Assembly (NCBI RefSeq): GCF_932526225.1 | Contig: NC_064034.1 | Location: forward strand, 7,984,001-8,048,000 | DNA: 64,000 nucleotides | Source: Nematostella vectensis | Lineage: Eukaryota; Cnidaria; Anthozoa; Actiniaria; Edwardsiidae | Reading direction: 5' to 3' | Shown: piece by piece, positions 23,000 through 36,464 of the stretch | Numbering within the stretch: the stretch's first letter is position 1 | Layout: every line of letters starts with the position of its first letter | The notes under the pieces: generated by a model | What the model was told of the DNA's origin: nothing | Seen by the model: only the letters and a program-made list of their open reading frames with translations | Database searches by the model: none | Translations under genes and position numbers: made by a program

Positions 23000-25900
23000 T
23001 TAGGCAGTGCATACTCCGCACGTTCTCCTGCAAAATTTCCGCATTTCACTAGAACTGGAACATGCGTCACCAGTGCACCAGTCCGCAGGTACATCGTCCA
23101 TACATGCTGGAGATCAAGTGTATGCAAGAAGGGTTTAATTTTCAATCCTTCTGGATAGATACTTCACTTTTTTGCAATTAATACGACAACTTGCCCTACC
23201 CCTGAAGGTATGGCCCTTCCACGATATGTGTTATTGTATATTAGTCCATCAATTCCATCCCCCAACCAGGTAAAAAATAGAATCAAACCTCCTTTCACTT
23301 CCCATTTATCACCTCCCCATGCATTTTTCTCTCCCTCAAAAACTACACTTACGCGGTGGGGGCGTAGGGGGCGTTGGGGGCATAGTACCGCCAAGAGCTG
23401 CAATAAGACAAACATCACTTTGGTTACAAAACAAAAATAGAATGGTCATAGTATAGAGAGTGTTACATGACGCTATGATACGTTCTGTGCGTATAATACA
23501 GGACAGACGCACAACAAATACAGATCTAACTGTTTTACATACAACAACAAAAAGGGATTTTACTCTCAACAGAATTTACCGTGCGTGGTGCGACAAACCT
23601 GCATTTTTACTCTTTTTAATAACGAGCTTTCCTCGGCCAATCATAGCATGTGTTTTGCTAGCGTTTCACAGCCCCTTACTTACGTCCATAAAGACTCTGA
23701 ACTCCCTTGATGTCGTCTGAATGAAGGGCGATTTTTGGGTCATACCCAGTGTAGTACGGGTACATGATGGCTCCCTGCACATCAGAGTGATCCAGACCCA
23801 GGTTGTGACCAAACTCGTGGACCGCCACCCACAGGAGGTTTACGCCGTCGTATGAGTTGTGCGTGAACGTTTCGTCCTCGTCAAAGTGAGCCATAGCGCC
23901 TGCGAGGGTAGCGTGGGCCAGAGTTCCACCTTCACCATCAAAGGGATCTGTGCAATTTGGCTCGCGCGCTGTACCCGTGTGATTCCTAGAGCCAAAACTA
24001 AATGAAAAGAAACAATTTCAGTCAAGGTTATTTAGACACTGTCCGCATGTATGCGTTTTTCGTTTGAAAACGTAACATTTTTGTTACGGATACGGGAATT
24101 GTGTACACGTCCTCAAAAGCGGTATCTTAAAATCGCAACAATTCAAAAACCATATACAGCGTGGAACAATTTCTAAGCAACAATACCTTTCGAAAACGGA
24201 ACAAAAACCTGGCGAAAACCAAACCTTCCGAAAACGGAACAAAAACCTGGCAAAAACCAAACTTTTCGGAAAAGCTGACGTGAATCCAGCGTGCAAAGTG
24301 TAAACAAGAAAATAGCTAAACCGGCGCATGGCGAGCGCATGCGCTGTAGACCTTGATACCGTTTTCTTCGTATCTGCATTAGGAACCCGACGGCAACGTG
24401 GACGATGACGGCAGAAAACAATATAATTTGATTCAGAATTCAATGGCAGCACGTGAAAATGCGTTCTGTCTGATACATCTCAGCCGTTTGCCATCAAACC
24501 ACGACGTGAAAACTCCAACTTTTACGGTCAATTGAGGACGCGGACGTTTGCACTGTAAATCCTCTAGACCACGTTCGCTACTGTAAAAATAATGTCCATA
24601 GTTTATTTTTATCTTTCTCTGACCAAATTGTTTTGCCTATTCCATTGCAATTAATAATTGATCTCCAAGCGTTGTCCTAGCCCGTCTTCGTCGACGGGCC
24701 GTTTCGAAATGATTACTCTTCGTGTGAATGCGAATATTTTGAGAACAGATACGCCAATCACAAGACAAAAATAAAACAACCCCATTATTAATGTCATAAC
24801 ACTTAAAGCCATCACCACTGCCAATCATATAGAGCAAGTAATATCATCACTCCATATTATCGAAATGTTATGATGATTAGTATGACATCATCACAATGCA
24901 TTCATTGTTATCTCACCATTTAATCATATAATTTTTATCATCACCATCATACCATCATGATCACCACAAACCTTTCCGTCACCATCACCATGCTATACCA
25001 TGCATAATAATACCTTATAAGAAGATTCGCGTCGTTTAGAATTCTGGTTTGGGAAAATGTAAGAGAAGACACACTCGCCCAGTGTTGGAAGGCGGTTGCG
25101 AAAATTTGGTCTTGTAGATCTGCCGAGAGGTCAGCGCCGTGTTGCACGTAATATTTCAGGTTATTCTGGCTATGGCGATCTGCTATGTTTGTGGAATATC
25201 TGCGTGAATGGTATAATAATGATTATTAATGTGAGTCAAGCTCCCCGAAAGCCCTTCTAAGGACTTCATAGACCTTTCGGGCAGGGTTTTTCTTTATTCT
25301 GTTAACCCGACTTGCGTGAGGCAAGTTCGTAGTTTTAATAAAACCCTATGCAAAATGGGTTTATTTTAATAGCGCATTGAGTGCGCTTGATTCAAGATCC
25401 TAAAAAACAATGTTCAATTCCTTTTCTGATAACAAAAAAAAGCAGGTATTTATAAGATAAATGATCGATTAAATCAAAACAAAAATGACAGGCAAGTCGG
25501 ATCAGTGAAGTGTTAAGTGTATGGAACGAACGTTGTATGTTTTAGGATAGAAATGGAAAAGCTAAATATTCTGCGAAATACACTATTTCTAAAGACCTGA
25601 GTCTCAAAACGCACTAGCTTTTACTATCTCCCCAAACCGAGTAATAAGTTTTTCCCCCGTTTGTGAATGACCTACCTACGCGCGCGGTTGCTTTTTCTTT
25701 GTGACTTGTCTGGCATGCCACATCGCGGAGTATGCATCAAACGAAATGTCGCCGCGTCCACTACACCTGTCTGAGGGATATGGGCAAAGCGCTGCATTTG
25801 CTTGATTGCCGAGGTGAAGTCATGGTTTCCACCGCGTTCGTAGCTTGGCGCTAAGTAGCGATACTTGTTGAGGTATTTCTGTTAACCAAAAGGTTCGGGC

Positions 25901-26388
25901 CTTTTAAGAATTTAGTGTTGATAAAGAGTATAGAATATTATTATGTAGAATTTCCTCGAGTATTTGCATTGTGCAATGAAAAAAACTATAATAACTACAA
26001 AAAAAACCTCGTAGCATTCATTGAATTTCTATTGTTCTCATAGCTCGTGAAATGGTGCCAATACCAATACCAGTGTTATAAATAGAGTGCATTTTAACAT
26101 TTTGTGTTACGCAAAAGAATGTGTCGTAAAAGAATATGACTAGTGCAGAGCCTGTGCATTTAGGAAATTTTACTAAGTGCATGTGTTGGGAGTAGGTCAA
26201 AATTGACTTTTCTTTTTAACATGTACATGTGTGAAGAATATGTGACAGTAAACTCTTCTTATTAAAAAAAAAAACAAGAGTTTCTAGAAAGATAATCCAC
26301 GACTCACCTTTGCCATCGAGTTGACGTCAAGACCGGCCGAGACGGCCTGGAACGAGAGTAACGCCACAAACACTAAAGTGAACTTCAT
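23000..26388 (-). CDS. Secreted matrix metalloproteinase with ShKT domain, copy 2
   Basis: Exons on the minus strand: 26388..26308, 25878..25676, 25199..25014, 23997..23684, 23397..23353, 23106..23000; 311 codons, no disruption seen. The order is the same as in copy 1. Differences: signal peptide starts MKFTL instead of MKFAL; exon 1 ends in Lys rather than Arg; AKVSS in the catalytic domain is ASVSS; Met replaces Asp before AHFDEDE; and the hinge is [10 protein letters not shown]. The ShKT exon is two codons longer than in copy 1 and reads [10 protein letters not shown]...CRRTCGVC, so this exon differs much more than the catalytic exons do. All six ShKT cysteines and the three zinc histidines are present. 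Confidence 0.9.
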
Positions 26389-26468
26389 ATCTCTGTCAGT
26401 ATTAACTCAGTATAAACTTTTTCTATTAGAGACTCAACTGAGTGTAACTCTTATGGATCGACCGCTCC

Positions 26469-26476
26469 CTTTTATA
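26469..26476 (-). promoter_or_regulatory. TATA box of metalloproteinase copy 2
   Basis: TATAAAAG on the minus strand, 81-88 bases before the ATG of copy 2. Confidence 0.75.
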
Positions 26477-26502
26477 CAAGATGTACAGTGCGGTGTATTT
26501 AG

Positions 26503-26521
26503 TTAGCTAATCATTAGCTAA
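26503..26521. promoter_or_regulatory. 19-bp promoter palindrome, copy 2
   Basis: Identical to the copy 1 palindrome, at the same distance from the TATA box. Confidence 0.6.
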
Positions 26522-29500
26522 GCTTACCTTAAGTTCGAGTTAAACCACATTTGAATGTATATAAGCTTCCGTATGGCTCGACATGGCTTTTGCCTTTTCA
26601 CGGAAACGCAGATGTAAAAATAGTAATTCCGCTATGAGCCTGACTTGAGACTAAAATAAAGCTGCACCTGGTTTAGACAAAAGGACTTTTGTATTCGGTT
26701 AAAACAAACAACTAACAAACAAAACAAACAAGCAATCTGCGATTAATGGTGTATTCGTTTTTTTTTTGTTTTGAGTCCAAAACAAAAATAATTGAGCTCA
26801 GATAAAATAGCTTTGATAAACCGTTAACCATTTACCGTTTTCAAGTCCTTCTTTTGAAAGTGATAAGGCGATATGTTATTTTTTTATGAGGATACTTTAT
26901 ATAAATGATATTTATACAAAGAATCTTACAACCAACAAATGATTTATATCTTAAGGCAAACATCATTAGGAGTTTGGATATAAGGTAAATACTCTTTTGA
27001 TTCCCACATCTCTTTTAATTACCCTTTCCTAAAAAAACCCACCCCGCCTACCCCTTCTAAAGCCTAAATTTTAAAAAAAAAAGCTTCCTCTATTTTACTC
27101 CCTTTTCACCTTCTTAAATACACAATTATAAAACACACAATTAATTAAATACAAAATTATACAATGTAGCACACGTTTTCTACATTTTTGCTTAAAGGAG
27201 ATATTAAAAGTAAAATACGCAGGCTTAAAGTAACAGGACGCAAGATGTCATAGAGATAAACGTAATATTTATACAATTGATAGCATCTTAGACTTTTGAA
27301 AGGGCCACAAATACCTAGTGTCAAAAACGGGCAAAAGCGAGTCTCTACAAGGGCATATAACGAGCCCCCTTCCCGAAACACGTTAACGTCGTTCAATATA
27401 TTCTGATGCCGAAAATATACATTTTAAAAGTTGCTGGGAAAAAATATTTGTTCCTTCTTCCCATGAGGGACAATTAATCGTTTAACCGATCGAGACTATT
27501 TTTCCCCAGCATCCGCTCCAGCACCTCCAAAAATTATCCGCACAAATACTTCCACTAAACAAATTTGTCAGCAGAACCATTCGGGTCAAATATTTTCCCA
27601 GCAACCGAGGGGTCTAACATCTTTCCAGCCAGCGGGCTGCGGAACGGATATTTTGCAGAACAGATCCGTTTTGTGCCCTTGTTTCTTAGCTCCCCCTTTT
27701 TAAGACAAAAACAAATATACCTTTAGGGCTTTTTAGAGTTCTACAATATATATATATTTTTATTTTTTGTGCTCACAATCTTCCAAGCACCTAATCGCTT
27801 AATACTTGGAAATCCCCGCAAGTGGTCATGCTGCGCAAATAATGCAGGGTCATTAGATAGTCCATTAAACATGATCTGCTCGCAGGCGATTTTTACCCCT
27901 TTGATCTTTGATTTTAAGAAAGCGAGTTACCTAAAGTATAACGCAGGTTAGCACAGGCTTTGGGCGGGCACGCTGATACAAACATTGTTATTTAAGTCCA
28001 ATCATGAGCCTGGGCTACCTGTGGTGTGACTGTGAACACCACACGTATAAAGAGCGTGAAATATCTAGGCCGGGTCTTTGGTAAACCCGTCGTTGTGTGG
28101 TTCGTTTGTTCTCGTTCGTTGTGATTCGGTTCGCGCAATATCATCCGGGAAACGTACATTTTTATAGTGACTCTCACGACTTCGCCCGAGAAATCAGATA
28201 AACTTTTCATATTGAACAACTCTTTAAATCATCCTGGGATCCGCCACTGACCATTATCCTCCTCACAGCATAGGCTACTGTTTATTTTCTTCTTTGATTG
28301 AAAACAGTTTGCAGTCTTTGCGGTAAGCTGAAAATTCTACGCAGAAGCAAAAAGGGCACGTTACTATTTTGAGTTAAAGTCAAGATTGCCAAACACCAGA
28401 CGTTAGCCATAGATAGAACATCTCAAGTACAATCTGCTAAATCGATAAAGGTTTTTGAACGACGTTTTATATAATACTTTCAAGGATTTCATTAAAGGAT
28501 CAAAAGTGCCACAGCACATGGTAATACTTAAGGTAATACTTTGTTCTATTAGGTGCACGCGTATATGGCTTCTTTGTGGTATTTATCAGTCTTAGCGATA
28601 AAATACGGTTAAAAGATGGGGTTTACCCTATAATAGATTTGCTTTTTTGTGATCTGCAAAATCGCAAGGGACCGTAAAGGACTATGGGGCGGGGGGCCGC
28701 ACATGCTCCCACAGGCTCCTCCCTTGGCGAGGCCAGTGTCTGCATTGTTTAATTACGCTACTTCTAATCTTCCCATCAGTGAAGCCATTTACTGCATCCC
28801 ACAGGGTGGTCTTGTTTAGATTACTTTGCGAACGGTCACAGCAGTTGAAGCGAGTTGTTCTTTTGGCCCAACTCCGATAAGCATAGAAGTCCACCATGAA
28901 AATCCTTCCTCGATTGATCATTTTCAAGTTTTAACATCACAATCCTGCTTTCTTTTCAGGGGCGGATACAGGGGGTGGATTGGGTGGATATCCACCCCCC
29001 TTTTTTAGTAAAATAAATCGAAAAATCACTTTGTTTGAAGAAAATAAATGTCTGAGGGATGGGAGGTACGGTCCATTCTCCATCGCCAGCTTGAGTTTGC
29101 TGACGCGACAAATCCAATTCAGCGTGAAGAATTGTAAATATCTATGTAGCGACCTATCAAGAGTCACTGGATCAGTTATAGGCCGTCTAGCCGGCCATTA
29201 TCCACCCCCCATTTTGAAATCCTGGATCCGCCCCTGCCTTTCCTGCTTTCATTGTTCTCTACAATTTTTTCTTGGGGTTGATCCATGCAGTTCATGCATA
29301 GTTGTTGTGAATCTATATCTATTACTGGTCCGCCATATTGGATTATTGTTATCGGATTGTACGCAAAGGGGAAAACGGTGCGTGTGTTTGCGACGTTCAA
29401 ATCGATTGCCCCCCCCCCCCCCCCCCTCCATAGAGATAAATGAATAAACAAATGCTCAAAATCATTCTATTACTAGGTTTCCAATTACTACTACTATTGT

Positions 29501-29916
29501 ATGGTTTTCAAATGATTTTTTATTTTCATTCTTTTACAGTCTTTTACCCCCCCCCCCCCATTGAGGGGATTAGAAATCCGGGGGGTGGTTCAAACGCCCA
29601 TGAATTTCCAGAGGGGAGGGGGGGGAAATGCCCTTATTCCTTAACAGTCACTGTATTTATTCTCTCTCTAGGGGGCTGGAAATTCCATATGAAGAAAACG
29701 TTTATATAGATCGTATATAATTATATAGCTCTGATTCCAGATGCATGATTCCCAGGCTTGACATACTTAATGGCTATGTGAATTTGCTCTAACTCATTTT
29801 GTACATTTTTATAGTGGTCAGGGTTTTATGAATGACTGACAAAAGAGTAACGGAAAGTTTACGATACCGAACTTTCAAGTGTTTTTCAGCCTGTTCACCT
29901 GATGATAATTCTCACC
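26522..29916. other. Spacer between copies 2 and 3
   Basis: No supported gene. Shorter than the other spacers. Near 27217 almost the whole 159-bp MITE is missing, and near 28638 a further stretch of roughly 150 bases present in U1 is missing. The 280-bp MITE is at 28957-29236. C-runs near 29409 and 29548. Confidence 0.5.
28957..29236. mobile_element. About 280-bp MITE-like element, U3 copy
   Basis: Same element and same insertion point as 21894-22174, starting CAGGGGCGGAT and ending ATCCGCCCCTG. It was therefore inherited by unit duplication, not inserted independently. Confidence 0.75.
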
Positions 29917-32900
29917 TTAGGCAGTGCATACTCCGCACGTCCTCCTGCAAACTTTCCGCATTTCACTAGAACTGGAACATGCGTCACCAGTGCACCATTC
30001 CGCAGGTACATCGTCCACACATGCTGGAGATCAAGTGTATGCAAGAAGGGTTTAATTTTCAATCCTTCTGGATAGATACTTCACTTTTTTGCAATAATAC
30101 GACAACTTGCCCTATCCCTGAAGGTATGGCCCTTCCACGATATGTGTTATTGTATATTAGTCCATCAATTCCATCCCCCAACCAGGTAAAAAATATAATC
30201 AAACCTCCTTTCACTTCCCATTTATCACCTCCCCATGCATTTTTCTCTCCCTCAAAAACTACACTTACGCGGTGGGGGCGTAGGGGGCGTTGGGGGCATA
30301 GTACCGCCAAGAGCTGCAATAAGACAAACATCACTTTGGTTACAAAACAAAAATAGAATGGTCATAGTATAGAGAGTGTTACATGACGCTATGATACGTT
30401 CTGTGCGTATAATACAGGACAGACGCACAACAAATACAGATCTACCTGTTTTACATACAACAACAAAAAGGGATTTTACTCTCAACAGAATTTACCGTGC
30501 GTGGTGCGACAAACGTGCATTTTTACTCTTTTTAATAACGAGCTTTCCTCGGCCAATCATAGCATGTGTTTTGCTAGCGTTTCACAGCCCCTTACTTACG
30601 TCCATAAAGACTCTGAACTCCCTTGATGTCGTCTGAATGAAGAGCGATTTTTGGGTCATACCCAGTGTAGTACGGGTACATGATGGCTCCCTGCACATCA
30701 GAGTGATCCAGACCCAGGTTGTGACCAAACTCGTGGACCGCCACCCACAGGAGGTTTACGCCGTCGTATGAGTTGTGGGTGAACGTTTCGTCCTCGTCAA
30801 AGTGAGCCATAGCGCCTGCGAGGGCAGCGTGGGCCAGAGTTCCACCTTCACCATCAAAGGGATATGTGCAATTTGGCTCGCGCGCTGTACCCGTGTGATT
30901 CCTAGAGCCAAAACTAAATGAAAAGAAACAATTTCAGTCAAGGTTATTTAGACACTGTCCGCATGTATGCGTTTTTCGTTTGAAAACGTAACATTTTTGT
31001 TACGGATACGGGAATTGTGTACACGTCCTCAAAAGCGGTATCTTAAAATCGCAACAATTCAAAAACCATATACGGCGTGGAACAATTTCTAAGCAACAAT
31101 ACCTTTCGAAAACGGAACAAAAACCTGGCGAAAACCAAACCTTTCGAAAACGGAACAAAAACCTGGCAAAAACCAAACCTTTCGGAAAAGCTGACGTGAA
31201 TCCAGCGTGCGAAGTGTAAACAAGAAAATAGCTAAACCGGCGCATGGTGAGCGCATGCGCTGTAGACCTTGATATCGTTTTCCTCGTATCTGCATTAGGA
31301 ACCCGACGGCAACGTGGACGATGACGGCAGAAAACAATATAATTTGATTCAGAATTCAATGGCAGCACGTGAAAATGCGTTCTGTCTGATACATCTCAGC
31401 CGTTTGCCATCAAACCACGACGTGAAAACTCCAACTTTTACGGTCAATTGAGGACGCGGACGTTTGCACTGTAAATCCTCTAGACCACGTTCGCTACTGT
31501 AAAAATAATGTCCATAGTTTATTTTTATCTTTCTCTGACCAGATTGTTTTGCCTATTCCATTGCAATTAAATAATTGATCTCCAAGCGTTGTCCTAGCCC
31601 GTCTTCGTCGACGGGCCGTTTCGAAATGAGGACTCTTCGTGTGAATGCGAATATTTTGAGAACAGATACGCCAATCACAAAACAAAAATAAAACAACCCC
31701 ATAATTAATGTCATAACACTTAAAGCCATCACCACTGCCAATCATATACGCAAGTAATATCATCACTCCATATTATCAAAATCTCATTATAATAAGTATG
31801 ACATCCTACATCATTGTTTCCATCACAATGCATTCATTGTTATCTAACCATTTCAACTATATCATTATAATTTTTATCATCATCATTATCATAACATCAT
31901 GATCACCACAAACCCTTTCGTCACCATCACCATTCTATACCATGCATAATAATACCTTATAAGAAGATTCGCGTCGTTTAGAATGCTGGTTTGGGAAAAT
32001 GTAAGAGAAGACACTTTCGCCCAGTGTTGGAAGGCGGTTGCGAAAATTTGGTCTTGTAGATCTGCCGAGAGGTCAGCGCCGTATTGCACGTAATATTTCA
32101 GGTTATTCTGGCTATGGCGATCTGCTATGTTTGTGGAATATCTGCGTGAATGGTATAATAATGATTATTAATGTGAGTCAAGCTCCCTGAAAGCCCTTCT
32201 AAGGACTTCATGGACCTATCGAGCAGGGTACCTCTTTATTCTGTTAATCCTACTTGCGTGAGGCAAGTTCGTAGTTTTAATAAAACCCTATGCAAAATGG
32301 GTTTATTTTAATAGCGCATTGAGTGCGCTTGATTCAAGATCCTAAAAAACAATGTTCAATTCCTTTTCTGATAACAAAAAAAGCAGGTATTTATAAAATA
32401 AATGATCGATTAAATCAAAACAAAAATGACAGGCAAGTCGGATCAGTGAAGTATTAAGTGTATGGAACGAACGTTGTATGTTTTAGGATAGAAATGGAAA
32501 AGCTAAATATTCTGCGAAATACACTATTTCTAAAGACCTGAGTCTCAAAACGCACTAGCTTTTACTATTTCCCCAAACCGAGTGATAAGTTTTTCCCCCG
32601 TTTGTGAATGACCTACCTACGCGCGCGGTTGCTTTTTCCTTGTGACTTGTCTGGCATGCCACATCGCGGAGTATGCATCAAACGAAATGTCGCCGCGTCC
32701 ACTACACCTGTCTGAGGGATATGGGCAAAGCGCTGCATTTGCTTGATTGCCGAGGTGAAGTCATGGTTTCCACCGCGTTCGTAGCTTGGCGCTAAGTAGC
32801 GATACTTGTTGAGGTATTTCTGTTAACCAAAAGGTTCGGGCCTTTTAAGAATTTAGTGTTGATAAAGAGTATAGAATATTATTATGTAGAATTTCCTCGA

Positions 32901-33328
32901 GTATTTGCATTGTGCAATGAAAAAAACTATAATAACTACAAAAAAAACCTCGTTGCATTCATTGAATTTATATTGTTCTCATAGCTCGTGAAATGGTGCC
33001 AATACCAATACCAGTGTTATAAATAGAGTGCATTTTAACATTTTGTGTTACGCAAAAGAATGTGTCGTAAAAGAATATGACTAGTGCAGAGCCTGTGCAT
33101 TTAGGAAATTTTACTAAGTGCATGTGTTGGGAGTAGGTCAAAATTGACTTTTCTTTTTAACATGTACATGTGTGAAGAATATGTGACAGTAAACTCTTCT
33201 TATTAAAAAAAAAACAAGAGTTTCTAGAAAGATAATCCACGACTCACCCTTGCCATCGAGTTGACGTCAAGACCGGCCGAGACGGCCTGGAACGAGAGTA
33301 ACGCCACAAACACTAAAGCGAACTTCAT
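29917..33328 (-). CDS. Secreted matrix metalloproteinase with ShKT domain, copy 3
   Basis: Exons on the minus strand: 33328..33248, 32819..32617, 32141..31956, 30913..30600, 30313..30269, 30023..29917; 311 codons, intact. Signal peptide as in copy 1 (MKFAL). Own features: the catalytic domain has [10 protein letters not shown] where copies 1 and 2 have [10 protein letters not shown], a change shared with copy 5; the sequence in exon 3 reads TSILND instead of TRILND, also shared with copy 5. Cysteine switch, RARR site, [12 protein letters not shown] and all six ShKT cysteines are kept. The ShKT exon reads [10 protein letters not shown] and ends [10 protein letters not shown]. Confidence 0.9.
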
Positions 33329-33408
33329 ATCTCTGTCAGTATTAACTCAGTATAAACTTTTTCTATTAGAGACTCAACTGAGTGTAACTCTTATGGATCG
33401 ACCGCTCC

Positions 33409-33416
33409 CTTTTATA
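33409..33416 (-). promoter_or_regulatory. TATA box of metalloproteinase copy 3
   Basis: TATAAAAG on the minus strand at the same spacing from the ATG as in the other copies. Confidence 0.75.
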
Positions 33417-33442
33417 CAAGATGTACAGTGCGGTGTATTTAG

Positions 33443-33461
33443 TTAGCTAATCATTAGCTAA
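33443..33461. promoter_or_regulatory. 19-bp promoter palindrome, copy 3
   Basis: Identical palindrome in the same place relative to the TATA box. Confidence 0.6.
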
Positions 33462-34179
33462 GCTTACCTTAAGTTCGAGTTAAACCACATTTGAATGTAT
33501 CTAAGCTTCCGTATGGCTCGACATGGCTTTTGCCTTTTCACGGAAACGCAGATGTAAAAATAGTAATTCCGCTATGAGCCTGACTTGAGACTAAAATAAA
33601 GCTGCACCTGGTTTAGACAAAAGGACTTTTGTATTCGGTAAAAACAAACAACTAACAAACAAAACAAACAAGCAATCTGCGATTAATGGTGTATTCGTTT
33701 TTTTTTTTTTTTTTTTGAGTCCAAAACAAAAATAATTGAGCTCAGATAAAATAGCTTTGATAAACCGTTAACCATTTACCGTTTTCAAGTCCTTCTTTTG
33801 AAAGTGATAAGGCGATATGTTTTTTTTTATGAGGATACTTTATATAAATGATATTTATACAAAGAATCTTACAACCAACAAATGATTTATATCTTAAGGC
33901 AAACATCATTAGGAGTTTGGATATAAGGTAAATACTCTTTTGATTCCCACATCTCTTTTAATTACCCTTTCCTAAAAAAAACCCACCCCGCCTACCCCTT
34001 CTAAAGCCTAAATTTAAAAAAAAAAGCTTCCTCTATTTTACTCCCTTTTCACCTTCTTAAATACACAATTATAAAACACACAATTAATTAAATACAAAAT
34101 TATACAATGTAGCACACGTTTTCTACATTTTTGCTTAAAGGAGATATTAAAAGTAAAATACAAAAAGTAAAAACAAAAA

Positions 34180-34338
34180 GCCTACGTAGCAAGCCCAAAG
34201 GGCCGCTGGGAAAGAAGAGAGACGGAGACGAGGCGAGCGCGCCAAGAGAGGAAAAGACATTCACGCTCCACCCTTCTCTCCAGGTGCGCGGATTCTACCC
34301 CTCATCATCCCCCAGCCCTTTGTGCTTGCTACGCAGGC
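34180..34338. mobile_element. 159-bp MITE-like element, U3 copy
   Basis: Same inverted ends and same position in the unit as 19865-20023; one base of the left terminal repeat differs (AAGCCCAAAG). Confidence 0.7.
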
Positions 34339-36183
34339 TTAAAGTAACAGGACGCAAGATGTCATAGAGATAAACGTAATATTTATACAATTGATAGCAT
34401 CTTAGACTTTTGAAAGGGCCACAAATACCTAGTGTCAAAAACGGGCAAAAGCGAGTCTCTACAAGGGCATATAACGAGCCCCCTTCCCGAAACACGTTAA
34501 CGTCGTTCAATATATTCTGATGCCGAAAATATACATTTTAAAAGTTGCTGGGAAAAAATATTTGTTCCTTCTTCCCATGAGGGACAATTAATCGTTTAAC
34601 CGATCGAGACTATTTTTCCCCAGCATCCGCTCCAGCACCTCCAAAAATTATCCGCACAAATACTTCCACTAAACAAATTTGTCAGCAGAACCATTCGGGT
34701 CAAATATTTTCCCAGCAACCGAGGGGTCTAACATCTTTCCAGCCAGCGGGCTGCGGAACGGATATTTTGCAGAACAGATCCGTTTTGTGCCCTTGTTTCT
34801 TAGCTCCCCCTTTTAAAGACAAAAACAAATATACCTTTAGGGCTTTTTAGAGTTCTACAATATATATATATTTTTATTTTTTGTGCTCACAATCTTCCAA
34901 GCACCTAATCGCTTAATACTTGGAAATCCCCGCAAGTGGTCATGCTGCGCAAATACTGCAGGGTCATTAGATAGTCCATTAAACATAATCTGCTCGCAGG
35001 CGATTTTTACCCCTTTGATCTTTGATTTCAAGAAAGCGAGTTACCTAAAGTATAACGCAGGTTAGCACAGGCTTTGGGCGGGCACGCTGATACAAACAGT
35101 GTTATTTAAGTCCCATCATGAGCCTGGGCTACCTGTGGTGTGACTGTGAACACCACACGTATAAAGAGCGTGAGATGTCTAGGACGGGTCTTTAGTAAAC
35201 CCGTCGTTGTGTGGTTCGTTTGTTCTCGTTCGTTGTGATTCGGTTCGCGCACTATCATCCGGAAAACGTACATTTTTATAGTGACTCTCACGACTTCGCC
35301 CGAGAAATCAGATAAACTTTTCATATTGAACAACTCTTTAAATCATCCTGGGATCCGCCACTGACCATTATCCTCCTCACAGCATAGGCTACTGTTTATT
35401 TTCTTCTTTGATTGAAAACAGTTTGCAGTCTTTGCGGTAAGCTGAAAATTCTACGCAGAAGCACAAAGGGCACGTTACTATTTTGAGTTAAGGTCAAGAT
35501 TGCCAAACACAAGACGTTAGCCATAGATAGAACATCTCAAGTACAATCTGCTAAATCGATAAAGGTTTTTGAACGACGTTTTATATAATACTTTCAAGGA
35601 TTTCCTTAAAGGATCAAAAGTGCCACAGCACATGGTAATACTTAAGGTAATACTTTGTTCTATTAGGTGCACGCGTATATGGCTTCTGTGTGGTATTTAT
35701 CAGTCTTAGCGATAAAATACGGTTAAAAGATGGGGTTTACCCTATAAGAGAAAGATGGGGTAGCCCCTTAAATAGAAAACGTGTCATTGGGGTTATGTCC
35801 TGTATTGTATTGTGTCAGTTTTGGAAAATAAATAAAAAAGATTAAAAGGAATTCACAATATGTTTTTAGTGATGCAGGATCTGCAAAATCGCAAGGGACC
35901 GTAAAGGACTATGGGGCGGGGGGCCGCACATGCTCCCACAGGCTCCTCCCCTGGCCAGGCCAGTGTCTGCATTGTTTAATTACGCTACTTCTAATCTTCC
36001 CATCAGTGAAGCCATTTACTGCATCCCACAGGATGGTCTTGTTTAGATTACTTTGCGAACGGTCACAGCAGTTGAAGCGAGTTGTTCTTTTGGCCCAACT
36101 CCGATAAGCATAGAAGTCCACCATGAAAACCCTTCCTCGATTGATCGTTTTCAAGGTTTAACATCACAATCCTGCTTTCTTTT

Positions 36184-36464
36184 CAGGGGCGGATACAGGG
36201 GGGTGGATTGGGTGGATATCCATCCCCCTTTTTTAGTAAAATAAATCGAAAAATCACTTTGTTTGAAGAAAATAAATGTCTGAGGGATGGGAGGTACGGT
36301 CCATTCTCCATCGCCAGCTTGAGTTTGCTGACGCGACAAATCCAATTCAGCGTGAAGAATTGTAAATATCTATGTAGCGACCTATCAAGAGTCACTGGAT
36401 CAGTTATAGGCCGTCTAGCCGGCCATTATCCACCCCCCATTTTGAAATCCTGGATCCGCCCCTG
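36184..36464. mobile_element. About 280-bp MITE-like element, U4 copy
   Basis: Same element and insertion point as in U2, U3 and U5. Confidence 0.75.
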
